DNA of 19,897 nt from CALMFQ01 sp964495595 (GTDB taxonomy: Bacteria; Pseudomonadota; Gammaproteobacteria; Burkholderiales; SCOH01): assembly GCA_964495595.1 (NCBI GenBank), contig CAZBWH010000060.1, forward strand, positions 1 through 19,897. Reading direction: 5' to 3'. A program made the translations under genes and the position numbers. Below, one piece after another: positions 7,334-14,784 of this stretch; the stretch's first letter is position 1, and each line of letters begins with the position of its first letter. The notes below the pieces were generated by a model. The model ran no database searches and was not told the DNA's origin. It worked only from the letters and a program-made list of their open reading frames with translations.

Positions 7334-7352
7334 ACACTGAATGAATCAGTGT
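7334..7352. promoter_or_regulatory. Palindromic operator candidate upstream of the hemerythrin-GGDEF-EAL gene
   Basis: ACACTGA and TCAGTGT are perfect inverted seven-base arms with a five-base spacer (ATGAA), ending 25 bases before the start codon at 7377. The position overlaps where a promoter should be, so a regulator dimer could bind here. I cannot name the regulator. Confidence 0.4.
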
Positions 7353-7376
7353 TGACCCGACTCAGGATTCATCCCC

Positions 7377-9389
7377 ATGCCCGCCGTGGAAGACCGTAAC
7401 AACGACATGGAAATCTTTCCGTGGAATGAACACTTCAATACCGGCTTCGAGATCATCGACAACCAGCACCGCCAACTGGTTGCCATCCTCAATTCCCTGG
7501 CCCGCCATGTGGCCTACGGCCATGACGATGCCCCGCTCGCCGAGCTGATCCAGTCGCTGGTGGCCTACGCCGAGTATCACTTCCAGACCGAAGAAGCGAT
7601 CTGGGCCGAGTACATCCCCGAGGCGGCGCTGGTCGAGCAACACCAGCGCACTCACCGCTCATTTTTCGAGAGCGTCAACGAACTGGCGCTGCAGCAGCAG
7701 ACGTCAGCGGTACCCAACGCGGTTTTGGTGCTGTTAGAATTTCTCACCCGATGGCTGTCGTTTCACATTCTGGATTGCGACCGCCGGCTGGCGATTATGG
7801 CAATCGAGATGCGCGATCACGGCGTCAGCCTGGACGAAGCGCGGCATCGCGCCGACCAGGCGATGAGCGGGGTGATCCGGGTGTTGATGCAGGCGATTCT
7901 GGACGTGTACGCCAAGCTGTCGAGCACCTCGGTCTTGCTGCTGCGGGAAAAAGCGCTGCGCGAAGAAGCCGAAACCGAGCTGCAGAGGGTGCAGGCGCAG
8001 CGGCTGCAGGATGCGCTGGAGCGGCAGGCATCGGATTACCAGGCGCATCTGGCGTTTCTGGCCTACCACGATGCGCTGACCGGCACTTTCAACCGCAACG
8101 GCCTGGTGCGCGAAGTACACAGCCTGATGGCCAGCCAGACCCGGCTGGCCATCGTGTCGCTGGACGTGGACCAGTTCCAGCAGATCAATCGCAAGGTAGG
8201 CCCGAGTGCTGCGGACTGCTACCTGGCCGGGCTGGCCAGGCGCATGCAGCAGGCGATCGGTACCCAAGGCACCCTGGCGCGCACGGCAGGCGATGAATTT
8301 CTGGTGCTGGTGCGTCAGCCGGAACAGCTGGACGCTGTACTGGATACCCTGCGGCAGGTGGCCGCTGACCCGGAGAACTACGACGGCATTCCGGTATCTG
8401 CCACCTTCTGCGCCGGGATCAGCCGTTTTCCACAATCCACCGCAGTCGACGCGGACACGCTGCTGCGCCACGCCGACCACGCGCTGTACCTGGCCAAACA
8501 GCACGGCGCGCAGCAAACTGAATATTTCAACGAACACGAAGAACGCTGGCAACGCGATCTGCACGACCAGCGCGAGCGGCTGCGCCAGGGGCTGGAGCAG
8601 GACGAATTCGTCCTCCACTACCAGCCCAAGATCCACCTGGTTACCGGCCAGCTGACCGGGCTGGAAGCGCTGATCCGCTGGCAGCACCCCGAGCACGGCC
8701 TGCGCAGCCCCGGCCAGTTCCTGCCGCTGATCGAATCGCATCCACTCAACATCACGCTGGGCGAATGGGTGCTCGATGCGGCGCTCGGCCAACTGGAACG
8801 CTGGCAGCAGGCCGGGCTGAACACCCGGATCAGCGTCAATATCGGCAGCAACCAGCTGCAGTCACCCGATTTTCCGCACCGCCTGCGCAGCCTGCTGCAA
8901 CGCCACCCGAACCTGTACGCGGCGCAGCTGGATCTGGAAGTGCTGGAAACCGTGGCGCTGGATCAGGTCGACACCGCGATTGCCAACATCCGGGCTTGCC
9001 AGGCGCTGGGCGTCACCTTTTCGCTGGATGATTTCGGTACGGGTTATTCGTCGCTGTCGTACCTGAAAAAACTGCCGGTACAAACACTGAAAATCGATCA
9101 AAGTTTCGTGCGCGAAATCAGCCAGGAGAAAAGTCAGACCCCACAAGCGATGCTGGAAGCGATTATCGGCCTGGCTCGCGCCTTCGGCATGCAGGTGATT
9201 GCCGAAGGCATTGAAACCGAAGCACAAGGCCAGCGCCTGCTGCGCCTGGGCTGCACTCACGGCCAGGGCTACGCCATCGCCCGCCCGATGCCTGGCGACG
9301 CCGTGCGCCGATGGCTGGCCGACTGGCGGCCGCCGGCGTCGTGGTCAACCGCTACGGCTTGCGCCCCTGCCGACGGATTGCCCGGCTGA
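7377..9389 (+). CDS. Bacteriohemerythrin-GGDEF-EAL cyclic-di-GMP signalling protein
   Basis: This 670-residue soluble protein probably controls cyclic-di-GMP in response to oxygen or redox state. Residues 15-145 are a hemerythrin domain with the full di-iron ligand set: H31, H68, E72, H89, H93, H130 and D135. A coiled-coil-like helix (about 185-225) leads to a GGDEF domain (about 226-385) whose signature is AGDEF (304-308). The region around LDVDQFQQINRK (262-273) has lost the usual nucleotide- and metal-site residues, so cyclase activity is doubtful. The EAL domain (about 400-650) looks intact: EALIRW (430-435), VNIGSNQL, DDFGTGYSS (551-559), LKIDQSF (571-577), AEGIET (609-614) and GQGYAIARP. 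The likely output is phosphodiesterase activity. A second start at 7407 (MEIFPWNEHF) would also keep every domain. No transmembrane segment is seen. Confidence 0.92.
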   Translation: MPAVEDRNNDMEIFPWNEHFNTGFEIIDNQHRQLVAILNSLARHVAYGHDDAPLAELIQSLVAYAEYHFQTEEAIWAEYIPEAALVEQHQRTHRSFFESVNELALQQQTSAVPNAVLVLLEFLTRWLSFHILDCDRRLAIMAIEMRDHGVSLDEARHRADQAMSGVIRVLMQAILDVYAKLSSTSVLLLREKALREEAETELQRVQAQRLQDALERQASDYQAHLAFLAYHDALTGTFNRNGLVREVHSLMASQTRLAIVSLDVDQFQQINRKVGPSAADCYLAGLARRMQQAIGTQGTLARTAGDEFLVLVRQPEQLDAVLDTLRQVAADPENYDGIPVSATFCAGISRFPQSTAVDADTLLRHADHALYLAKQHGAQQTEYFNEHEERWQRDLHDQRERLRQGLEQDEFVLHYQPKIHLVTGQLTGLEALIRWQHPEHGLRSPGQFLPLIESHPLNITLGEWVLDAALGQLERWQQAGLNTRISVNIGSNQLQSPDFPHRLRSLLQRHPNLYAAQLDLEVLETVALDQVDTAIANIRACQALGVTFSLDDFGTGYSSLSYLKKLPVQTLKIDQSFVREISQEKSQTPQAMLEAIIGLARAFGMQVIAEGIETEAQGQRLLRLGCTHGQGYAIARPMPGDAVRRWLADWRPPASWSTATACAPADGLPG

Positions 9390-9415
9390 ACAGCCCGCGC
9401 AGGACAATCAGCCAG

Positions 9416-9925
9416 TCACTCACCGCCATCCAGAATGCTGGCCAGGGGGGTGCCGGACAACTGCGGATTGGCATGGGCCAACACCTCAATCAGCCGGTCG
9501 AGCGTGGCATTCAACTGAGCCAGCTGACCGGCAGGCAGGGATCGCAAGGCTGCCGGCAAGATCCCCTCCAGCGGCGCCGGAGCACGGTTGATGGTTTGCC
9601 GGCCCAGCGCTGTCGCTTCCAGCAGGATGGCCCGTGAGTCAGCCGGGTCTTTCTGCCTTTGCAACATCCCTTCGCCCACCAGTTTTTCCACCAGATTCGA
9701 GCAGGTCGGCTGCTTGATCGACAGCTTTCTGGCCAAGGCATTCAAGCGCAACGGGCCGTGCAGGCAAACCTCCGATAATGCCCAAGCCTGAGCACCACTG
9801 AGGCCACAGGCTTTTTCGATGCGGTAGAAATGGGCTTTCGAGCTGCCAAAGATCAGCCTGAACTTGCCAAGCGCATCCAGGGCCGGGTCGGCGCTGTCAG
9901 CAAGAGGGTCGGGGGCGGAATGCAT
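9416..9925 (-). CDS. MarR-family transcriptional regulator
   Basis: This 169-residue protein should act as a dimeric DNA-binding repressor that is released by a small ligand or by oxidation. The winged helix-turn-helix spans about 45-110: GAQAWALSEV, then LNALARKLSIKQPTCSNLVEKL as the recognition region, then the wing KDPADSRAILLEATALG with the family's DxR motif. Cysteines at 40, 54 and 75 are worth noting, because some MarR members sense oxidants through cysteine. The start ATG at 9925 has no clear ribosome binding site, only an A-rich stretch upstream. A 12-bp palindrome 12 bases upstream is a good candidate for its own operator. It converges on the hemerythrin-GGDEF-EAL gene with a 26-base gap. 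Its target genes are not evident. Confidence 0.85.
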   Translation of the reverse strand: MHSAPDPLADSADPALDALGKFRLIFGSSKAHFYRIEKACGLSGAQAWALSEVCLHGPLRLNALARKLSIKQPTCSNLVEKLVGEGMLQRQKDPADSRAILLEATALGRQTINRAPAPLEGILPAALRSLPAGQLAQLNATLDRLIEVLAHANPQLSGTPLASILDGGE

Positions 9926-9936
9926 TGCTTTTTTTC

Positions 9937-9948
9937 ATTTGTACAAAT
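9937..9948. promoter_or_regulatory. Perfect 12-bp palindrome, likely MarR operator
   Basis: ATTTGTACAAAT is perfectly self-complementary and starts 12 bases upstream of the marR start codon. MarR proteins usually bind such short AT-rich palindromes in their own promoter. It also overlaps the -35 box of the plus-strand promoter proposed at 9939-9966. Confidence 0.5.
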
Positions 9949-9966
9949 ATAAGAAACTGGTTTAAC
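9939..9966 (+). promoter_or_regulatory. Weak candidate promoter for a plus-strand small RNA
   Basis: TTGTAC at 9939-9944 and TTTAAC at 9961-9966 are 16 bases apart. The -10 box matches only four of six consensus bases. A transcript would start at about 9973-9975, exactly at the base of the first stem-loop. Confidence 0.3.
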
Positions 9967-9973
9967 ATCGACC

Positions 9974-10045
9974 GATGCGCGCTGCACAACAGCTCTGCAT
10001 CAGCGAAAGCAATCGTTTACGGCCGCAGTCAGCGGCTGTTTTTTT
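9974..10045 (+). ncRNA. Candidate small RNA divergent from marR
   Basis: No gene explains this ~72-base plus-strand unit. It begins with a nested stem-loop: GATGC (9974-9978) pairs with GCATC (9997-10001), and inside it GCTG (9981-9984) pairs with CAGC (9990-9993) around a CACAA loop. An unpaired stretch (10002-10018) follows, then an intrinsic terminator (10019-10045). A 5' stem-loop, single-stranded linker and terminator is the usual layout of a bacterial regulatory RNA. I do not recognise a known family. The neighbouring marR and nnr genes are both on the minus strand, so no downstream gene could use this as a leader. Confidence 0.4.
10019..10045 (+). terminator. Intrinsic terminator on the plus strand, not assigned to any gene
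   Basis: Stem 10019-10026 pairs with 10032-10039 (core GCCGC/GCGGC, one G-T wobble) around the loop AGTCA, followed directly by seven T residues (10039-10045). Read on the minus strand there is no T-tract after the hairpin, so it does not fit nnr, whose stop codon lies eight bases away. Confidence 0.65.
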
Positions 10046-10052
10046 GCCCCGG

Positions 10053-11525
10053 TCATCCAGCAGCCAGCGCCCGCAGCACATCCCTTGCAGCAACAATCAC
10101 TTCCGACGCCGTCAATCCAACCGGGCCGATTCCGTCGGCCACCAGCTTGTCGGCCGCAGCGCCGTGCAGGTAAACAGCCAGCTTCAGGGCATCAAAGGCA
10201 CCCAGCCCCTGCGCCAGCAGCGCCGCCGCCATGCCGGCCAATACATCGCCCTGCCCGGCACCGGCCAGTCCGGGGTTCCCGCTGGTATTGATGCAGAATT
10301 CACCGGACGGTTGCGCCAGTACGCTGCCGCAGCCTTTCAGCACCACGGCACAATCAAATCGGTGTGCCAGCAGTTCGGCACGATTGATGCGGTCGGCCTG
10401 GACCTCGGCGGTGCTCATGCCCAGCAGCCGGGCGGCTTCGGCTGGATGGGGTGTCAGTGCGGTGGGTGCGCAGCGGCGGGCCAGTTTGTCGGCCAGATCG
10501 GGTTTGCCGGCGATCAGGTTGAGCGCGTCGGCATCCAGCACCAGCGGCACGGGACGACTGATCGCCATGGCCAGACAATGCACCGCGTCGGCACTGGCCC
10601 CCAGGCCGGGGCCAACGACGAATGCCGTGATGTGATCGAGAAAAAACAGGTCTTCGGCAGCGCGCAGCATCAGCTCTGGCTGCGCCAGATCGACCCGTGG
10701 CGCATCCGGGTCGAGCAGACCCAGCGTCACCCGCCCTGCCCCCAGTTTGAGCGCGGCCCGGCCAGCCAGTAGCGCGGCCCCCACCATCCCCGCCGCGCCA
10801 CCAATGATGCCGACGCTGCCGAACGAGCCTTTGTGGCTGTTCTTGCGCCGCACCGGCAGCAAGCCGGCGATGTCGTGCCCGGACAAGCTGCGGCCGGCGG
10901 CCACGACATGCGGCGCGAAAGCGACCAGCGGCGCCAACATCACTTCGCCGGCACAATCGGGACCATCGGCGGTCAGCAGGCCCGGCTTGTGGCCAATGAA
11001 GGTGAGCGTCCAGCGTGCTTCAACCGCTGCCCCAAGCACTTCGCCGGTTTCGGCGTTGAGGCCGCTGGGGATGTCCAGCGCCAGCACCGGCGCCGGCTGG
11101 CTGTTGATCCAGTCGACCTGCTGCCGCCAGAGGCCATCCAGCGGCCGGGCCAGCCCGATGCCGAACACGCCGTCGACAATCAACCGCCACTCGCCCTGTT
11201 GCGGCGGGCTGCTGTGGCAGTTTCCCCCGGCAGCCCGCCAGGCTTGCAGTGCACGCGCGGCATCCGGCGGCAATTTGCCGGCATCGCCGGGCAACACCAC
11301 CTCGACCGGGTGGCCGGCTTCGCGCAGCAGCCGCGCCAGCACCAGCGCATCGCCGCCGTTGTTGCCCGGCCCGGCCAGGCACAATACCGGCGCGGTGGCG
11401 GGAAAATGACTGCGCACCCAGTCAGCCGCGGCAGCACCAGCCAGCTCCATCAACGGGGTGGCCGTGCTTGCCTGCGCTTGCTGTTCCAGCGCACGAATCT
11501 GTTCAACACGATAAAGCGGGGCCAT
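10053..11525 (-). CDS. nnr: Bifunctional NAD(P)H-hydrate epimerase / ADP-dependent NAD(P)H-hydrate dehydratase
   Basis: This 490-residue cytoplasmic repair enzyme restores damaged NAD(P)H: the N-terminal domain interconverts R and S hydrates, and the C-terminal domain dehydrates the S form with ADP. The epimerase domain (about 1-212) has GPGNNGGDALV (52-62) and LDIPSGLNAETG (150-161). The kinase-like dehydratase domain (about 222-490) has GSVGIIGGAAGM (236-247), GPGLGA (305-310), VLDADALNL (329-337), LTPHPAEAARLLG (357-369) and the nucleotide/anion-site NTSGNPGLAGAGQGDVLAG (413-431). I chose the ATG at 11525 because AAGGAG lies seven bases upstream and MAPLYRVEQ is a typical family N-terminus. 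The frame stays open far upstream, but that part is antisense to mltG. It is divergent from mltG with 123 bases between starts. Confidence 0.95.
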   Translation of the reverse strand: MAPLYRVEQIRALEQQAQASTATPLMELAGAAAADWVRSHFPATAPVLCLAGPGNNGGDALVLARLLREAGHPVEVVLPGDAGKLPPDAARALQAWRAAGGNCHSSPPQQGEWRLIVDGVFGIGLARPLDGLWRQQVDWINSQPAPVLALDIPSGLNAETGEVLGAAVEARWTLTFIGHKPGLLTADGPDCAGEVMLAPLVAFAPHVVAAGRSLSGHDIAGLLPVRRKNSHKGSFGSVGIIGGAAGMVGAALLAGRAALKLGAGRVTLGLLDPDAPRVDLAQPELMLRAAEDLFFLDHITAFVVGPGLGASADAVHCLAMAISRPVPLVLDADALNLIAGKPDLADKLARRCAPTALTPHPAEAARLLGMSTAEVQADRINRAELLAHRFDCAVVLKGCGSVLAQPSGEFCINTSGNPGLAGAGQGDVLAGMAAALLAQGLGAFDALKLAVYLHGAAADKLVADGIGPVGLTASEVIVAARDVLRALAAG

Positions 11526-11569
11526 GCCTGGGCTCCTTGCACAGTAAGTGAATTGAACGAAGATTAGCG

Positions 11570-11575
11570 TAAAAT
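11570..11575 (+). promoter_or_regulatory. Candidate -10 box for the mltG operon
   Basis: TAAAAT in the short gap between nnr and mltG is a good -10 match, but no strong -35 box is found at the right distance. Transcription from it would start near 11582, downstream of the ATG at 11574, which supports the later mltG start at 11649. Confidence 0.3.
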
Positions 11576-11648
11576 GCGCCCCACCCGCATCCCGCAACCA
11601 CGAGGCACTGGCATTCACCATCTCGCCGGCCCCCAACCCGCAAGCACC

Positions 11649-12722
11649 ATGAGCAGCAAACCGAAGAAAAAAGCCCCCGCCAGGCCCCGCGCCCAGCCTT
11701 GTCCCCAGCCCGGCCCCGGCCGCTCCCGACTCGGGCTGCTGTCGTGGCTGGCCTTGTTGATTGTCGCCGCTGCCCTGCTGGCTGGCGGCTGGTTCGCCTG
11801 GTTTCTCAACACTCCGCTGACACTGAAGCAGACTCCGCAGATCGTTACCGTGCGTCAGGGCAGCACACTGAAAGCGGCCAGCCGCCAGCTTTACCGGCAG
11901 GGATTGCTGCCGGAGCCGTGGAGCTTCTGGCTGTATGCCCGGTTGATGGGCATGGGCAGCGAGATCAAGGCCGGTAGCTATCAGCTGACCGAACCGCTGA
12001 CCCCGCCCCAACTGCTGGAAAAACTGGTGTACGGCGATTTTCACCTGTCGGTAGTCACCGTGATCGAAGGCTGGCGCTTCAGGCAGATGCGCGCCGCGCT
12101 GGCACAAAACAGCAACCTGCAACACGACAGCGCCAACCTGAGCGATGCCGAACTGCTGCAGAAACTCGGCATCGGCCAAACCCATGCCGAGGGCCTGTTT
12201 TTCCCCGACACTTATTTTGCCGCGCTGGGCAGCAGCGATCTGCAAATCCTCAAAACCGCCCATGCAACGATGCAGAAACACTTGCAGGCGGCATGGGACG
12301 AACGTGCGCCCGACCTGCCTTACCGCAGCCCTTACGAGGCGCTGATCATGGCCTCGATTGTCGAAAAGGAAACCGGCCGTGATGCCGACCGCAATCTGGT
12401 GGCCGCGGTCTTCGTAAACCGGCTGAGAAAAGGCATGCGGCTGCAGACTGACCCGACCGTGATCTACGGCCTGGGGGACAGGTTCGACGGCAATCTGCGC
12501 AAGATTGACCTGCAGACCGACACCCCCTACAACACCTATACCCGCGGCGGCCTGCCACCGACGCCGATCGCGCTGCCGGGGCTGAAGTCGCTGCATGCGG
12601 CGCTGAATCCGGCCAACAGCGAGGCGCTGTATTTCGTCGCAAAAGGTGACGGCAGCTCGCATTTTTCCACCACGCTGACGGAGCACAACCGCGCCGTCAA
12701 CCAGTACATCCGGGGGCGCTGA
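11649..12722 (+). CDS. mltG: Endolytic murein transglycosylase MltG
   Basis: This 357-residue inner-membrane enzyme cuts nascent peptidoglycan strands and helps set glycan length. After a lysine/proline-rich cytoplasmic tail (1-28) there is one transmembrane helix (about 29-53), then the periplasmic part. It includes a LysM-like region (about 65-130) and the catalytic YceG block. The expected catalytic glutamate is E239 in MASIVEKETG (234-243), followed by AVFVNRLRKGMRLQTDPTVIYG and YNTYTRGGLPPTPIALPG, both strong family motifs. I chose the ATG at 11649 over one at 11574 because the extra 25 residues look unlike the family and a likely -10 box overlaps that earlier start. Neither has a good ribosome binding site. 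Its stop overlaps the tmk start by one base (TGATG), so it heads a coupled operon. Confidence 0.93.
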   Translation: MSSKPKKKAPARPRAQPCPQPGPGRSRLGLLSWLALLIVAAALLAGGWFAWFLNTPLTLKQTPQIVTVRQGSTLKAASRQLYRQGLLPEPWSFWLYARLMGMGSEIKAGSYQLTEPLTPPQLLEKLVYGDFHLSVVTVIEGWRFRQMRAALAQNSNLQHDSANLSDAELLQKLGIGQTHAEGLFFPDTYFAALGSSDLQILKTAHATMQKHLQAAWDERAPDLPYRSPYEALIMASIVEKETGRDADRNLVAAVFVNRLRKGMRLQTDPTVIYGLGDRFDGNLRKIDLQTDTPYNTYTRGGLPPTPIALPGLKSLHAALNPANSEALYFVAKGDGSSHFSTTLTEHNRAVNQYIRGR

Positions 12723-13333
12723 TGTTGGGTAAATTCATCACACTCGAAGGCATCGACGGCGCGGGCAAAAGTACGCATCTTGGCTGGCTGCAAGGCTGGC
12801 TGCAGCAACGGGGAATCGACCACCTGGTCACCCGCGAACCGGGGGGCACACCGCTGGGCGAAACGCTGCGCGAACTGCTGCTGCATGAAGCCATGCACCT
12901 GGAAACCGAAACACTGCTGATGTTCGCCAGCCGGCGCGAACACCTGGGCGAAGTGATCCTGCCCGCGTTGCAGGCCGGCCGCTGGGTGGTGTCGGATCGT
13001 TTCACCGATGCCACGTATGCCTACCAGGGTGGCGGCCGCGGGCTGGCGATCGAACGTATCGAACAACTGGAAAGCTGGGTACAGCGCGGCCTGCAGCCGG
13101 ATCTGACCCTGCTGTTCGACGTGCCACTGGAGGTCAGCCGCGACCGGCTGGCACAAAGCCGGGTGCTGGATCGTTTTGAACAGGAACAGCAGGACTTCCA
13201 CCAGCGGGTGCGCAACTGTTACCTGGAGCGCGCCCGCCGCGATCCGGATCGCATCAAGGTGATTGATGCCTCCCGGCCGGTCAACACCATCCAGCTGCAA
13301 CTGGCCACACTGCTTGAGGACTTCCTGCCATGA
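12722..13333 (+). CDS. tmk: Thymidylate kinase
   Basis: This 203-residue cytoplasmic enzyme phosphorylates dTMP to dTDP with ATP, an essential step for DNA synthesis. The P-loop is EGIDGAGKST (9-18). TREPGGTPLGE (37-47) contributes to the nucleotide site, the DR motif is SDRFTDATYAYQGGGRG (91-107), and the LID region carries the arginines in QSRVLDRFEQE, as in the E. coli-type enzyme. The length is standard (~205-213). It overlaps mltG by one base and holB by four bases (ATGA), so the three are translationally coupled. Confidence 0.97.
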   Translation: MLGKFITLEGIDGAGKSTHLGWLQGWLQQRGIDHLVTREPGGTPLGETLRELLLHEAMHLETETLLMFASRREHLGEVILPALQAGRWVVSDRFTDATYAYQGGGRGLAIERIEQLESWVQRGLQPDLTLLFDVPLEVSRDRLAQSRVLDRFEQEQQDFHQRVRNCYLERARRDPDRIKVIDASRPVNTIQLQLATLLEDFLP

Positions 13334-14325
13334 GCCTTTACCCCTGGCAGCAACAAGCCTGGCAGACGCTGAACCGGCAACGCGCACAATGGCCACACGC
13401 CCTGCTGCTGTCCGGCCCGCAGGGAATCGGCAAGCTGGATTTCGGCCGGCTGCTGGCACAGTCGCTGCTGTGCGAAACTCCCCAAGCAGATAACCAGCCC
13501 TGCGGCCGTTGCCCCGCCTGCAACTGGTTTGCCGCCGGCAGCCATCCGGACTTCCGCGAACTGGCACCGGCCAGTGCCGACGACGATGACGACAAAGACA
13601 GCGACAGCGGCAAGAAAAAGCGCGTCATCCAGCAGATCAACATCAAGCAGGTGCGGGCGCTGGGCGACTTTGTCCATCTGAGCTCACAGCGTAAGGGGTA
13701 TCGCATTACCCTGCTGCACCCGGCCGAAGCGCTGAACCACGCTGCCGCCAATGCCCTGCTCAAGACACTGGAAGAGCCTGCGCCTGGCGCGGTATTCATT
13801 GTAATTTCGCACCAGCTGTCCCGTGTGCTGCCCACCATCCGGTCACGCTGCCGGCTGTTCCCGTTGCCGGCACCCGACATGGTTCAGGCGCAGCAATGGC
13901 TGCAGCAGCAATCGGTAGCCGATGCCGGCACCTTGCTGGCGCGCGCCGGCAATCTGCCGCTGGCCGCCAGGGCGCTGGCCGACAGCGATTCGCTACCCGG
14001 CTGGCAGATGCTGCTCGACGCACTGGCCGTGCCACACGGCTTCGACCCGCTGAAGCTGGCTGAAGCGCTGCAGAAACAGGAGCTGCCCCAGGTCGTCAGC
14101 TGGCTGCAGAAATGGATCTACGACCTGTTGAGCTGCAAACTCGGCGGCCGGGTGCGTTACCACCCCGACCTGCAGCGAGCGCTGCGCCAGCACGCAGAAC
14201 GCCTGCCGCTTCAGGGCCTGCTCGACTACCAGAAACAGCTCAATGCCGCACAACGCAGCGCACATCACCCGCTGAACCTGCGACTGACCATCGAATCGCT
14301 GCTGTTGGGCTATACTCAGCTCTGA
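13330..14325 (+). CDS. holB: DNA polymerase III subunit delta prime
   Basis: This 331-residue protein is the stator of the clamp loader that opens the beta sliding clamp around DNA. It has the AAA+ fold with a modified Walker A, GPQGIGK (29-35), a zinc-binding cysteine set (C48, C58, C61, C64 in the CxxC-type GRCPACNW block), LLKTLEEPAPGA (143-154) and the conserved SRC arginine motif (172-174). Most of the C-terminal half is the helical collar domain. An unusual charged insert sits between the zinc module and the AAA+ core: a run of aspartates (84-88), then DSDSGKKKR. It probably forms a flexible surface loop. Gene order tmk-holB-pilZ is common in beta- and gammaproteobacteria. Confidence 0.94.
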   Translation: MSLYPWQQQAWQTLNRQRAQWPHALLLSGPQGIGKLDFGRLLAQSLLCETPQADNQPCGRCPACNWFAAGSHPDFRELAPASADDDDDKDSDSGKKKRVIQQINIKQVRALGDFVHLSSQRKGYRITLLHPAEALNHAAANALLKTLEEPAPGAVFIVISHQLSRVLPTIRSRCRLFPLPAPDMVQAQQWLQQQSVADAGTLLARAGNLPLAARALADSDSLPGWQMLLDALAVPHGFDPLKLAEALQKQELPQVVSWLQKWIYDLLSCKLGGRVRYHPDLQRALRQHAERLPLQGLLDYQKQLNAAQRSAHHPLNLRLTIESLLLGYTQL

Positions 14326-14348
14326 TTTCAACCGCTGAAAACCGTACC

Positions 14349-14726
14349 ATGGCACAGGATCCCACTCCACCCGCAGCTTCCGCCGGCGCCAAAGCCGGTG
14401 TCATGTCACTGTCTATCAAGGAAAAGCCGGCGCTGCACGCTGCCTACATGAGCTTTGTCAACGGTGGCGGGCTGTTCATTCCCACGTCGCGCGCCTACAA
14501 GCTGGGGGACGAGGTGTTCATGCTGCTGACGCTGATGGACGACCCGGCCAAGCTGGCGGTGGCCGGCAAGGTGGTCTGGATCACCCCGCCCGGCGCGCAG
14601 AACAATCGCACCCAGGGCATCGGCGTACAGTTCACCCAGAACGAAAACGGCATTGCAGCCCGCAACAAGATCGAAGCCCTGCTGGGCAGCGCGCTGCAAT
14701 CCAACCGCCCTACCCATACCATGTAA
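14349..14726 (+). CDS. pilZ: Type IV pilus assembly protein PilZ
   Basis: This 125-residue cytoplasmic protein is needed for type IV pilus extension, working with the PilB ATPase and FimX-like regulators in other species. The core from about residue 19 (MSLSIKEKPALHAAYMSFV, then GGLFIPTSRAYKLGDEVFMLL) and GKVVWITPPGAQNNRTQGIGVQF match the pilus-type PilZ family closely. It lacks the RxxxR and (D/N)xSxxG motifs needed for cyclic-di-GMP binding, as is normal for this subgroup. The ATG at 14349 adds an 18-residue alanine/proline-rich leader, and an internal ATG at 14403 is an alternative start. Neither has a strong ribosome binding site. It starts 23 bases after holB. Confidence 0.93.
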   Translation: MAQDPTPPAASAGAKAGVMSLSIKEKPALHAAYMSFVNGGGLFIPTSRAYKLGDEVFMLLTLMDDPAKLAVAGKVVWITPPGAQNNRTQGIGVQFTQNENGIAARNKIEALLGSALQSNRPTHTM

Positions 14727-14751
14727 CCGCCTGGCTGCCAGCTCTGGACCG

Positions 14752-14767
14752 GCGGCCCGTGGGCCGC
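14752..14767. other. Short GC-rich hairpin upstream of the gene after pilZ
   Basis: GCGGCCC (14752-14758) and GGGCCGC (14761-14767) are perfect inverted arms with a GT centre. No T-tract follows. It lies between the pilZ stop and the weak AGGA ribosome binding site of the next gene, so it may reduce read-through or translation of that gene. Confidence 0.45.
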
Positions 14768-14784
14768 TACAGGACACTTCCATC

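Noticed and set aside
9975..10052. Small protein from the ATG at 9975
   Set aside because: It would read through the intrinsic terminator at 10019-10045 and into antisense of nnr, with no ribosome binding site. The structured RNA explanation fits better.
11526..12686. Upstream extension of the nnr reading frame to an 877-residue protein
   Set aside because: The extension is antisense to the well-conserved mltG gene and shows no domain pattern. The internal ATG at 11525 has a good ribosome binding site and a family-typical N-terminus.
14653..14784. N-terminal extension of the gene after pilZ from the ATG at 14653
   Set aside because: The extra 44 residues overlap the end of pilZ in another frame, contain no family-like sequence, and would bury the signal sequence.
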